Shown here piece after piece: positions 24,841-33,811 of a DNA stretch of 64,000 bases. The translations under genes and the position numbers were made by a program. Within the stretch, counting starts at the first letter, position 1. Each line of letters starts with the position of its first letter. Source of the DNA: Solirubrum sp044628455 (GTDB lineage: Bacteria > Bacteroidota > Bacteroidia > Cytophagales > Hymenobacteraceae); the NCBI RefSeq assembly GCF_044628455.1, contig NZ_JBIYZW010000001.1, positions 930,001 through 994,000 of the forward strand, written 5' to 3'. The notes below the pieces were generated by a model. It saw only the letters and a list, made by a program, of their open reading frames with translations. It was not told the origin of the DNA and searched no databases.

Positions 24841-24874
24841 AAACCACCCGCGGCCCCAGGGCCGCGGGTGGTTT
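24841..24874 (-). terminator. Terminator after the serine-palmitoyltransferase-like gene
   Basis: 15-bp arms (24841-24855, 24860-24874) with a short loop. It lies 25 bases beyond the end of the gene at 24899. The minus strand continues into ATTTTTGC, which serves as the T tract. Confidence 0.75.
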
Positions 24875-24898
24875 CGGTTCGTTAGCAAACCAGCGGAT

Positions 24899-26137
24899 TT
24901 AGGCCGTGGCGGGCTGTTTGGAGTACAGGCCCTTGTCGAGCTTGGCGGCTACGGCCTCGAAGGCGGCAATGGTCTGCTCCACGTCGGCCAGGGAGTGGGC
25001 CGCGGTCGGAATCAGGCGCAGCATAATCACGTCCTTGGGCACCACGGGGTAGACTACGATGGAGCAGAAAATGCCGTAATTCTCACGCAAATCGAAGGTT
25101 AGCTGCGTGGCGTCGGGAATCTGGCCGTTGAGCAGCACCGGCGTAACCGGCGACTCGGTGGTGCCGATGTTGAAGCCTTTCTCGCGCAGGCCCGTTTGCA
25201 GGGCGCGCACCACTGTCCACAGGTTTTCTTTCAATTCGGGCTGGGTGCGCAGCAGCTCCAAACGGCGAATGGCGCCCACCGTGAGGGGCATGGGCAGCGA
25301 TTTGGCGAAAATCTGGCTGCGCATGTTGTAGCGCAAATATTCAATTACCGACTCGGGCCCGCCCACGAAGGCGCCGATGCTGGCCATGGACTTGGCGAAC
25401 GTCGAAAAATAAATGTCGATGCCGTCCTGCACGCCCAGGAATTCGCCCGTGCCGGCGCCGGTTTCGCCCATCGTGCCGAAGCCGTGCGCGTCGTCGACGA
25501 AGAGGCGGAACTCGAACTTCTCTTTCAGGGCCACCACTTCGCGCAGCTTGCCCAGGTTACCCGACATGCCGAACACACCCTCGGTGATGACCAGAATGCC
25601 GCCGCCCGTCTCGTCGGTCAGGCGCTTGGCGCGCTCGAGCTGCTTCTCAAGGCCGGCCATGTCGTTGTGCGGGTACACGAAGCGCTTGCCCTGGTGCAGG
25701 CGCACGCCGTCGATGATGCAGGCGTGCGACTCGGCATCGTACACAATCACGTCGTGGCGCGAGACCAGCGCGTCGATAATGGACACGACACCCTGGTAGC
25801 CGAAGTTGAGCAGCAGCACGTCGGGCTTCTGAATGAACTCGGCCAGGTCGGCTTCCAGCTTTTCGTGGTAGGTGGAGTTACCGCTCATGATGCGGGCTCC
25901 CATGGGCATGGCCATGCCGAACTGGGCGGCGGCTTCGGCGTCGGCCTTGCGTACCTCGGGGTGGTTGGCCAGCCCCAGGTAGTTGTTGAGGCTCCAGGTC
26001 AGGACTTCCTTGCCGCGGAACTGCATGCGGGGTTGAATTTCGCCTTCCAGCTTGGGGAAGGTAAAGTAGCCGTGAGCGTAGTGCGAGTGGCTGCCGAGCG
26101 GGCCGCGGTTGGCCGCAATTCTCTCAAAAATATCCAC
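24899..26137 (-). CDS. PLP-dependent alpha-oxoamine synthase, serine-palmitoyltransferase-like
   Basis: 412 aa. It begins MDIFERIAANRGPLGSHSHYAHGYFTFPKLEGE, a start shared by the Bacteroidota serine palmitoyltransferase group. It has GNSTYHEKLEADLAEF and the PLP-binding DDAHGFGTMG (about 215-224). Lys249 in FSTFAKSMASIGAF is the expected Schiff-base lysine. SPT condenses serine with a fatty acyl-CoA/ACP to start sphingolipid synthesis, and Bacteroidota are known sphingolipid makers. The same fold includes glycine C-acetyltransferase and 8-amino-7-oxononanoate synthase; the N-terminus favours SPT. Divergent from accC across 391 bp. Confidence 0.82.
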   Translation of the reverse strand: MDIFERIAANRGPLGSHSHYAHGYFTFPKLEGEIQPRMQFRGKEVLTWSLNNYLGLANHPEVRKADAEAAAQFGMAMPMGARIMSGNSTYHEKLEADLAEFIQKPDVLLLNFGYQGVVSIIDALVSRHDVIVYDAESHACIIDGVRLHQGKRFVYPHNDMAGLEKQLERAKRLTDETGGGILVITEGVFGMSGNLGKLREVVALKEKFEFRLFVDDAHGFGTMGETGAGTGEFLGVQDGIDIYFSTFAKSMASIGAFVGGPESVIEYLRYNMRSQIFAKSLPMPLTVGAIRRLELLRTQPELKENLWTVVRALQTGLREKGFNIGTTESPVTPVLLNGQIPDATQLTFDLRENYGIFCSIVVYPVVPKDVIMLRLIPTAAHSLADVEQTIAAFEAVAAKLDKGLYSKQPATA

Positions 26138-26276
26138 GCGGGAATGCTTAGGGGTGGGGCAAAAAAACGCCGGTGCCGCCCCAGATCGGGCGCGGGCCGA
26201 ACGCGGCGCAAGTTACGAAATGCCGCTCAGCCGGGCGCAGTTATATTCCCCGGTGCTCGGCATGCCGCATAGTGGT

Positions 26277-26487
26277 GATGAGGTAACAGGTGACAGGTGA
26301 TGAGGTGACAGGTAATAAGGAAAGAAACCTCCCTTCCCGCGGGCGACACCTATTGGAGTAGCTGAGTAACCGCTGCCGGGCAGGCTCACTTCCGCTTAGT
26401 ATGACTGCAACACCGCCCCGCGCGTCTCCCCGCGCCGATTCCCCATCACCTGTTACCTCATCACCTGTTACCCATTACCTATTACCT
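26277..26487. repeat. Heptamer-type inverted repeat, site E, bracketing a divergent region
   Basis: The left tract (26277-26325) is made of AGGTAAC / AGGTGAC / AGGTGATG words. The right tract (26443-26487) contains CACCTGTTACCTCATC and CCATTACCTATTACC. The tracts flank the middle of the 391-bp gap (26138-26528) between the SPT-like gene and accC. No gene was seen in the gap. Confidence 0.7.
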
Positions 26488-26528
26488 TCGGCCTTCCAAT
26501 CTTGCTCCTTCCCCCTGCCCTGCCTGGC

Positions 26529-28049
<1,521 letters not shown>

Positions 28050-28066
28050 GACTGCTCTGTATTGCT

Positions 28067-28107
28067 AACCGAACGAGCCCGGCCAAGTTGGTCGGGCTCG
28101 TTCGGTT
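28067..28107 (+). terminator. Terminator after accC
   Basis: 15-bp perfect arms (28067-28081, 28093-28107) with an 11-base loop, 18 bases after the accC stop. No T tract is evident on the plus strand beyond the GGTTACAG end. Confidence 0.65.
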
Positions 28108-28127
28108 ACAGTGGGTTCCGGAACGGT

Positions 28128-28208
28128 GTAGAGACGCATAGTTGCGTCTCCTCGTCCGCGCCGCATAAGCGTCAATCGTTCAACGAGGAGACGCAAGTAT
28201 GCGTCTCT
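28128..28208. repeat. GAGACGC palindrome element, inverted pair
   Basis: The left arm is 28128-28155 and the right arm 28183-28208. The right arm is the reverse complement of the left with one mismatch. Each arm contains GAGACGC ... GCGTCTC. It lies between the accC terminator and the next minus-strand gene. Same family as 20651-20761. Confidence 0.75.
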
Positions 28209-28277
28209 CCCTACTCGGCACGCCGTTCAGCAACCCGCTACAGGATGCAGATCGACATCTTAACCATACCAGCTGGC

Positions 28278-28658
28278 TTAGCTGATGATGACAAACTGGA
28301 TTAGGAAGGAGAAGATGATGGCAGCTACGACCAGCGTGCCCCTGACCCGTTTCTGCACCGGAGTTTCGGCATTCCGCCATCTATCCGACAAGGCCGAATA
28401 CCGGGAATGGTAGCGCACGTAGTTCAGGGCCAGCACAACGAAGGAGAGAAACAGTGCCAGGTTGGTAAACTTTCGGAAAGGCGTTTCACTGATAAAGTCG
28501 CTATCCGTTACGCCAATAATTACCCTTAACAGGAAATTCAGGCAGAAGCTCTGAACCAGCGACACCGTGACAATGGCGCGTGATGCGCTGCTGCCATCCT
28601 TGCGGAAGAAGAACCGGGCCAGGCGGTAAAACATGTAATCGAACGGCGGTAGCAGCAT
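28278..28658 (-). CDS. Hypothetical inner-membrane protein
   Basis: 126 aa from the ATG at 28656-28658 (MLLPPFDYMFYRLARFFFRKDGSS). Three hydrophobic segments are apparent (around residues 30-50, 62-82 and 103-124). No family recognised. The next gene upstream on the same strand ends 11 bases earlier, so the two are probably cotranscribed. A longer frame to 28736 would overlap that gene and lacks support. Confidence 0.6.
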   Translation of the reverse strand: MLLPPFDYMFYRLARFFFRKDGSSASRAIVTVSLVQSFCLNFLLRVIIGVTDSDFISETPFRKFTNLALFLSFVVLALNYVRYHSRYSALSDRWRNAETPVQKRVRGTLVVAAIIFSFLIQFVIIS

Positions 28659-28669
28659 GGGTAGCACAC

Positions 28670-29131
28670 TCAATGGGTTCGTCGAAGAAGGAAACTGACC
28701 GGGAAGTACTTGCTTCTGCGGATCAGCGGGAAACACTTTTTAAGCACCCTTACCGAGCCGCTATCCAACGCGTACGCCGCGCCGTTCAGGGAAAATTTAG
28801 TCTTGCCGATGCACAGCGTATCCGCTTCCGTCACCAGCAATGCCCGCACATCCAGATCAGCCGCGTTGGTAGTTGCCCTGCTTAGCCGGCCCTCGCTCAC
28901 CTCGGTCTTGATTGACGCAATAGCTTCGTTGACGCGGTAGCTGCGGCGGTGAAAAGTATCGCGGTAGTCTATTGTTAGAAACACCCACAGCCGAATCGGA
29001 TACCGGGAGTGCACGGCGTAGGGAATTGCGAAAATGCGCCCCTTCTTGCCGAGGCCCTGCGCCGACAAAGGCAGGCAAGCACCGTGCAGCAGCAAGCAGG
29101 CAAAGACTGACTTTAGGATTCTCCCGGTCAT
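28670..29131 (-). CDS. Hypothetical exported protein
   Basis: 153 aa with a signal peptide (about residues 1-25, MTGRILKSVFACLLLHGACLPLSAQ). The mature part has mixed alpha/beta character (RIFAIPYAVHSRYPIRLWVFLTIDYRDTF, ALLVTEADTLCIGKTKFSL). No recognised family. It forms a likely pair with the small membrane-protein gene 11 bases downstream. Confidence 0.6.
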   Translation of the reverse strand: MTGRILKSVFACLLLHGACLPLSAQGLGKKGRIFAIPYAVHSRYPIRLWVFLTIDYRDTFHRRSYRVNEAIASIKTEVSEGRLSRATTNAADLDVRALLVTEADTLCIGKTKFSLNGAAYALDSGSVRVLKKCFPLIRRSKYFPVSFLLRRTH

Positions 29132-29217
29132 GATACGTCACTGGCAATGCTACCCCAACAATAGCTGAATTCCCCATGAACGCCAGCGCCCGAGTGGAGC
29201 ATCCGCACTCGTTACAC

Positions 29218-29251
29218 CACAAGGCCCGGCTGATTGCAGTCGGGCCTTGTG
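29218..29251. terminator. Terminator after bshB1
   Basis: 11-bp perfect arms (29218-29228, 29241-29251; CACAAGGCCCG and complement), about 55 bases beyond the bshB1 stop. Confidence 0.6.
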
Positions 29252-29306
29252 ATTTGCAGGGTTGAGTTAATTCGCTTTCCAGCCGGGTAGCCCGCAGGCT
29301 TGTCCC

Positions 29307-30026
29307 CTACAGCAGCGTCGTCACGTCCTGCACCCCAATGGGCCGCTCCACGGTGAAGCCTTCGCCGAACTCGGCGCCGATGATGTGGCCCATCTCGCGG
29401 GCGCGGGCTTCGAGGAACTGCCAGAATACGGCTCCTGAAATGTAGGTCTGCTCCTCGCCTTCGGCCACCACGTTGAACTGCGACTTAAAGGCGGCAATGG
29501 AGGCGCGCTTGGTTTCCCAGTGGGCCGAGATGTCGACCACGAAGTCGGGCTTGATCTGCCGGTCCTGGATGTAGTGGTACACGTGCTTGGGGCGCCAGGC
29601 GGCCTGGGGCTGCCCGTCGTCACCCAACGTTTCAATCATCTTCAGGCCGGCCAGGAAGCAGGCGTCGGACTGCAGCTGGGCACCGCGGCCGTGGTCGGGG
29701 TGCCGGTCGTGGATGGCGTTGCAGAATACCACCTCGGGCTGGTAGCGGCGGATGGCGGCAATGATGGGCAGCTGATGCTCGCGCACGTTCTGGAAGAAGC
29801 CGTCGGGCAAACCCAGGTTTTCGCGCGCGTGCAGTCCCAGAATCTGCGAGGCGGCCGCGGCCTCCTGGGCACGGGTAGCGGGCGTGCCGCGAGTGCCCAG
29901 CTCGCCGCGGGTGAGGTCCACAATGCCGATTTTCTTGCCCAGGGCGGCCGCGGCCAGCATGGCCCCCACGCACGACATTTCCGCGTCGTCGGGGTGCGCG
30001 GCCAGCGCGAGGATGTCTAGCTTCAT
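29307..30026 (-). CDS. bshB1: Bacillithiol biosynthesis deacetylase BshB1
   Basis: 239 aa, LmbE/PIG-L fold. The zinc-site motif AAHPDDAEMSC is at residues 9-19, with the second site HDRHPDHGRGAQ near 110. LTRGELGTRGTPATRAQEAAAASQILG is typical of BshB1. It removes the acetyl group from N-acetylglucosaminyl-malate in bacillithiol synthesis, a thiol used by many Bacteroidota and Firmicutes. The M23 peptidase gene lies upstream on the same strand, across repeat site F. Confidence 0.9.
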   Translation of the reverse strand: MKLDILALAAHPDDAEMSCVGAMLAAAALGKKIGIVDLTRGELGTRGTPATRAQEAAAASQILGLHARENLGLPDGFFQNVREHQLPIIAAIRRYQPEVVFCNAIHDRHPDHGRGAQLQSDACFLAGLKMIETLGDDGQPQAAWRPKHVYHYIQDRQIKPDFVVDISAHWETKRASIAAFKSQFNVVAEGEEQTYISGAVFWQFLEARAREMGHIIGAEFGEGFTVERPIGVQDVTTLL

Positions 30027-30028
30027 AG

Positions 30029-30117
30029 TTGGTTGTGAGTTGGGAGTTGCCAGTTGTCAGTTGCCAGGCCCGGCCGTCAGAACGACCTGACAACTGGCAA
30101 CTCCCAACTGGCAACTG
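30029..30117. repeat. Heptamer-type inverted repeat, site F
   Basis: The left tract (30029-30068) has GAGTTGG / GAGTTGCC / AGTTGTC / AGTTGCC units. The right tract (30088-30117) has the complementary GACAACTGGCAACTCC and CAACTGGCAACTG words. It fills the whole gap between bshB1 and the M23 peptidase gene. Confidence 0.7.
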
Positions 30118-30118
30118 A

Positions 30119-31231
30119 TTACTTAATCCGCAGGGTGCGGCCGGGGCGCAGCACGGTGCTGCCGCTGATGCCGTTGAGGCGGCGGATTTGGGCCTGCGAG
30201 ACGCCGTACTTGTCGGCAATTTCCGAGAGCGTGTCGCCCGAGCGGATGCGGTGCGACACCACGCGGCGGGCAGCCGAGGGCTTGTGCTGGGCGGCGCGGG
30301 CGCGGGCGGCGGCTTTCAGGCGGGCGGCCTGCCCGGCGTAGTTGAAGAGCGCGGCCGTAATCTGCAGGTTCTCGCCGCGCAGCTGGTGGTCGGGAAAGTC
30401 GTACACCTGCTCGGGGTCGATGGGGTTGCCCTCGTAGCGCACCTCGTAGTGCAGGTGCGAGCCGGTGCTGCGGCCGGTGCTGCCGCCCTTGCCGATGAGC
30501 TGCCCGGCCTTTACGAAGGTGCCGGGCTTCACCAGCTGCTTGCTCAAATGGCCGTAGAGGGTTTCCAGGCCGTTGTAGTGGCGCACCACCAGATAGTAGC
30601 CATAGCCGCCGCCGTCCCAGTTGGCCACGCGCACCACCCCGTCGAAGGCGGCCTTCACCGAGTCGCCGGTGTTCAGGTCGATGTCGACGCCGTAGTGCCA
30701 GCGGTAGCCGCGAAAGCCGAAGTCCGAGGTCAGCGGGGTTTCCGTCATGGGCATGCGGGCGAAGCGTTGGCGGGGCGGGTCGGTCAGGCGCAGGTTGAGC
30801 GTGTCGCGCAGCCGGCGGCCGTCCATGCGGTAGGGGTTTACCGAGCGCGTGTCCCAAATGGCATAGTAGCCGGCCACCTTGATCCACGACGAGTCGATGA
30901 GCACCTCCTCTGACATCTCCACGATGCTCTGCTCGCCTTCGTTGAGGGTAGTGGTGTCTTCGCTCACGATGCTCAGCGGGCGGGCGGGCTTAAACACCGA
31001 CTTGGCGGCTTCGGAGTTTTCGTCGGGCAGCTCTTCGGTTTCGATGAGCACCGTGGTATCGGGCCGCACGTAGCGAATCTTGGGCGCCTTGATGCGAAAA
31101 AAGTCTTTGGGCGTACCAGCTTTGGCCTTGGGCGAGGCCGGGCGGCGGCGCTGGGCCTGGCTCGTTTCGGGAGCCAGCCAGAGCAGCAGCGCGAGCAGCG
31201 TCAGGAGCCAGAATTTAAACGAATAAGTCAA
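30119..31231 (-). CDS. M23-family peptidoglycan metallopeptidase with C-terminal LysM
   Basis: About 370 aa if translation begins at the TTG at 31229-31231. That start gives a clean signal peptide (TYSFKFWLLTLLALLLWLAPETSQAQ). The only other upstream start, a GTG at 31286-31288, adds 19 Arg/His/Pro-rich residues that would spoil it. The M23 domain shows HYGVDIDLNTGDSVKAAFDGVV, GGGYGYYLVVRHYNG and the HLHYEV zinc motif (TGSHLHYEVRYEG). The C-terminus is one LysM (RIRSGDTLSEIADKYGVSQAQIRRLN). It cuts or binds peptidoglycan cross-links in the periplasm. Start choice is uncertain. Confidence 0.85.
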   Translation of the reverse strand: MTYSFKFWLLTLLALLLWLAPETSQAQRRRPASPKAKAGTPKDFFRIKAPKIRYVRPDTTVLIETEELPDENSEAAKSVFKPARPLSIVSEDTTTLNEGEQSIVEMSEEVLIDSSWIKVAGYYAIWDTRSVNPYRMDGRRLRDTLNLRLTDPPRQRFARMPMTETPLTSDFGFRGYRWHYGVDIDLNTGDSVKAAFDGVVRVANWDGGGYGYYLVVRHYNGLETLYGHLSKQLVKPGTFVKAGQLIGKGGSTGRSTGSHLHYEVRYEGNPIDPEQVYDFPDHQLRGENLQITAALFNYAGQAARLKAAARARAAQHKPSAARRVVSHRIRSGDTLSEIADKYGVSQAQIRRLNGISGSTVLRPGRTLRIK

Positions 31232-31394
31232 GGGAAACGGGTGGGTGGAACCGAAGGGTCCCGGGTGCGGCGCGTGGCGGCGTCGCACTCAGGAAAGTGC
31301 AAAGTACGGAAGCATTCCGCAAACGAGCCGGCGCGCCGGGCGCCGACCCGCCTGCCCAACGCCCGGCGCGGCTATTTGGTGTCTTTTCGCCCTA

Positions 31395-31443
31395 TTGGCT
31401 TACTCGGACCGAGTAAGCCGGTTGCGAACACCGAGTAAGCCAA
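31395..31443. repeat. Three-arm palindrome of the motif GGCTTACTCGG
   Basis: Arms at 31395-31407 and 31431-31443 are reverse complements over 13 bp. The first arm also forms a local palindrome with 31409-31419 (11-bp arms, one-base loop). The middle copy can pair only with the first arm, so two mutually exclusive hairpins are possible. The surrounding 391-bp gap (31289-31679) has no gene; it also holds a 10-bp hairpin at 31594-31631. Confidence 0.55.
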
Positions 31444-31593
31444 TACCGTGCTTCCCCTGACTGCTTACCTCGCGGACCGGCAAGGAACGTCCCACCCTTC
31501 CGGGCCGGACATCGGAGCGGGCGCGCCGGGCGGGTATTGGAAAAGTACCGCCCCGCCCCTGCTCGTTTCAGGCTCGGCGAAGGCCCATAAGCA

Positions 31594-31631
31594 CCCCAGC
31601 CGCCGGCTCCCGGGGGAACCAGCGGCTGGGG
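31594..31631 (-). terminator. Hairpin downstream of trxB
   Basis: 10-bp perfect arms (31594-31603 and 31622-31631, CCCCAGCCGC and complement), about 49 bases beyond the trxB stop on the minus strand. No T tract, so terminator function is only likely by position. Confidence 0.4.
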
Positions 31632-31679
31632 CGGGGCCGAACTGCTCGTTCGGCCCGGATGGCCTGGCGGAGCGGCGAC

Positions 31680-32627
31680 TTAGTGCACGCCCAGCGCAGC
31701 CAGGTAGCGCTCGGCGTCGAGGGCGGCCATGCAGCCGGTGCCGGCGGCCGTCACGGCCTGGCGGTACACGTAGTCCTGCACGTCGCCGCAGGCAAATACG
31801 CCGTCGACGTTGGTTTTGCTGGTGCCGGGCAAGGTCTTCAGGTAGCCCTGCTCGTCGTGGTGCAGGTACTCGCGGAAGATGTGCGAGTTGGGCTCGTGGC
31901 CGATGGCCACGAAGAAGCCCTCGATGGCCAGCTCGCGGGTTTCGTGGGTCACGATGTTTTTCACGCGCACGCCTTCCACCGCGTGCTGGCCCAGGATTTC
32001 GTCGGTCTGGGTGTTGAACAGCACCTCGATCTTGGGGTTGTCGAGCACGCGCTTCTGCATGATCTTGGAGGCGCGCATCTCCCCTTTGCGCACCAGCATG
32101 TACACCTTGTTGCAGAGGTTCGACAGGTAGGTGGCTTCCTCGGCGGCCGTGTCGCCGGCGCCCACGATGGCCACGTCCTTGCCCCGGTAGAAGAACCCGT
32201 CGCACACGGCGCAGGCCGACACGCCCGAACCGTTCAGGCGGGCCTCCGACTCGATGCCCAGCCACTTGGCCGAGGCCCCGGTGGCAATGATGACGGCGTC
32301 GGCCGTGAGGGTGGTTTGCTCGTCGATGGTGACGCGGTGCGGGTGGCCCGAGAAGTCCACCGCCGTGGCCAGGCCGTAGCGGATGTCAGTGCCGAAGCGG
32401 GCGGCCTGGGCTTTGAGGTCTTCCATCATCTGGGGGCCCATCACGCCGTCGGGGTAGCCGGGGAAGTTCTCCACGTCGTTGGTGATGGTGAGCTGCCCGC
32501 CGGGCTGCAGGCCCTGGTACATGACGGGTTGCATGTTGGCGCGAGCGGCGTAGATGGCGGCGGTGTAGCCGGCCGGGCCCGAGCCAATGATCAGACACTT
32601 GACGTGTTCTGCGGCAGTATTCTCCAT
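31680..32627 (-). CDS. trxB: Thioredoxin-disulfide reductase
   Basis: 315 aa, the usual bacterial TrxB length. FAD-binding GSGPAG (residues 15-20), redox-active CAVC (139-142) in SACAVCDGFFYRG, NADPH-binding VGAGDTAAEEA, and the second FAD motif VFACGDVQD near residue 280 are all present. It reduces thioredoxin with NADPH. An exact -7 box and a -33 element lie upstream. Confidence 0.95.
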   Translation of the reverse strand: MENTAAEHVKCLIIGSGPAGYTAAIYAARANMQPVMYQGLQPGGQLTITNDVENFPGYPDGVMGPQMMEDLKAQAARFGTDIRYGLATAVDFSGHPHRVTIDEQTTLTADAVIIATGASAKWLGIESEARLNGSGVSACAVCDGFFYRGKDVAIVGAGDTAAEEATYLSNLCNKVYMLVRKGEMRASKIMQKRVLDNPKIEVLFNTQTDEILGQHAVEGVRVKNIVTHETRELAIEGFFVAIGHEPNSHIFREYLHHDEQGYLKTLPGTSKTNVDGVFACGDVQDYVYRQAVTAAGTGCMAALDAERYLAALGVH

Positions 32628-32658
32628 AAGTTGAAAAAGCGAATTCCGTAGGGAGCGG

Positions 32659-32692
32659 CAAAGGTAAGGCCCGCCGGGCTAGCACCAGCAAA
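32659..32692 (-). promoter_or_regulatory. trxB promoter
   Basis: On the minus strand a TTTG at 32689-32692 lies 22 bases before TACCTTTG (32659-32666), matching -33 TTTG and -7 TAnnTTTG. The -7 box is 32 bases before the trxB ATG. Confidence 0.6.
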
Positions 32693-32774
32693 TGTCGTAC
32701 GACCAACGCCAGACAGCCCAAAAGGACCTAAAGTGGCAGCCCCGGCGGGCCGCGGCCTGCCATTTGGTCAAACA

Positions 32775-32802
32775 AAAACCCCGACCGTGGGGCCGGGGTT
32801 TT
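32775..32802 (-). terminator. Terminator after the primary sigma factor gene
   Basis: 9-bp arms (32775-32783, 32794-32802; AAAACCCCG and complement), 27 bases after the stop. It gives a T-rich tail on the minus strand. Confidence 0.7.
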
Positions 32803-32828
32803 CGGGCAGGCAAAGTAAAGGTCGGAGC

Positions 32829-33692
32829 TTAGCCGAGGTAGGGCTTCAGGGCCTTGCTGCGCGAGGTGTGGCGCAGGCGGCGAATGGCTTTTTCCTTGAT
32901 CTGGCGCACCCGCTCGCGGGTGAGGTTGAACTTCTCCCCGATTTCCTCGAGGGTCAGGGAATGCTCGCCGTTGAGGCCAAAGTACAGGGTGATGACGTCG
33001 GCCTCACGCTTGGTGAGCGTGGAGAGGGCGCGCTGCACTTCCTTGCGCAGCGAGTCGGTCATCAGGCCGCTGTCGGGCGTTTCCTCGTCCTCGTTTTCGA
33101 GCACGTCGAGCAGGCGGTTTTCCTCCCCCTGCACAAACGGCGCGTCCACCGATACGTGGCGGCCCGAAATCTTGAGCGTGTCAACCACTTCCGAGGTGGT
33201 CAGCTCCAGGACTTCGGCAATTTCTTCGGGCGAGGGCTCGCGCTCAAACTTCTGCTCCAGCTCCGAGAACGACTTGCTGATCTTGTTCAGCGAGCCGACG
33301 CGGTTCAGGGGCAGGCGCACGATGCGCGACTGCTCGGCCAGGGCCTGCAGGATGGACTGGCGAATCCACCATACGGCGTAGGAAATGAATTTGAAACCCC
33401 GGGTTTCGTCAAAGCGCTTGGCGGCTTTGATCAGGCCGAGGTTGCCCTCGTTGATCAAGTCGCCCAGCGACAAGCCTTGGTTCTGGTATTGCTTGGCCAC
33501 CGACACCACGAAGCGGAGGTTGGCCTTGGTGAGCTTTTCCAGCGCCTGCTGGTCGCCTTCCTTGATGCGCTGGGCCAGCGTTACCTCCTCGTCGGGGGTG
33601 AGCAGATCCACCTTGCCAATCTCCTGGAGGTATTTGTCCAGCGACTGGCTTTCGCGGTTGGTAATCTGCTTGCTGATTTTTAACTGTCTCAT
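32829..33692 (-). CDS. rpoD: Primary (housekeeping) RNA polymerase sigma factor, Bacteroidota type
   Basis: 287 aa, the compact form of sigma-70 found in Bacteroidota, which lacks most of region 1. Region 1.2/2 shows SLDKYLQEIGKVDLLTPDEEVTLAQRI and LRFVVSVAKQYQNQGLSLGDLINEGNLGLIKAAKRFD, with the -10 recognition residues near YAVWWIRQSI. Region 4 ends LTREREVRQIKE-like (NLTRERVRQIKEKAIRRLRH). It directs RNA polymerase to promoters, here expected to read the TAnnTTTG boxes seen elsewhere in the window. Single-gene unit with a terminator. The same protein is often called sigA/rpoD. Confidence 0.93.
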   Translation of the reverse strand: MRQLKISKQITNRESQSLDKYLQEIGKVDLLTPDEEVTLAQRIKEGDQQALEKLTKANLRFVVSVAKQYQNQGLSLGDLINEGNLGLIKAAKRFDETRGFKFISYAVWWIRQSILQALAEQSRIVRLPLNRVGSLNKISKSFSELEQKFEREPSPEEIAEVLELTTSEVVDTLKISGRHVSVDAPFVQGEENRLLDVLENEDEETPDSGLMTDSLRKEVQRALSTLTKREADVITLYFGLNGEHSLTLEEIGEKFNLTRERVRQIKEKAIRRLRHTSRSKALKPYLG

Positions 33693-33811
33693 TGTGACGG
33701 GCGCGGAAGCGGGTAGAAAGGTGCAGGTTGAATTTCGGAGGCGAAACCGGCCGTACGTCCGGTCAGAAGGGGCTAACGCCCGCTCCTGACCGAAAGTTCG
33801 GCGCGCGCAAC

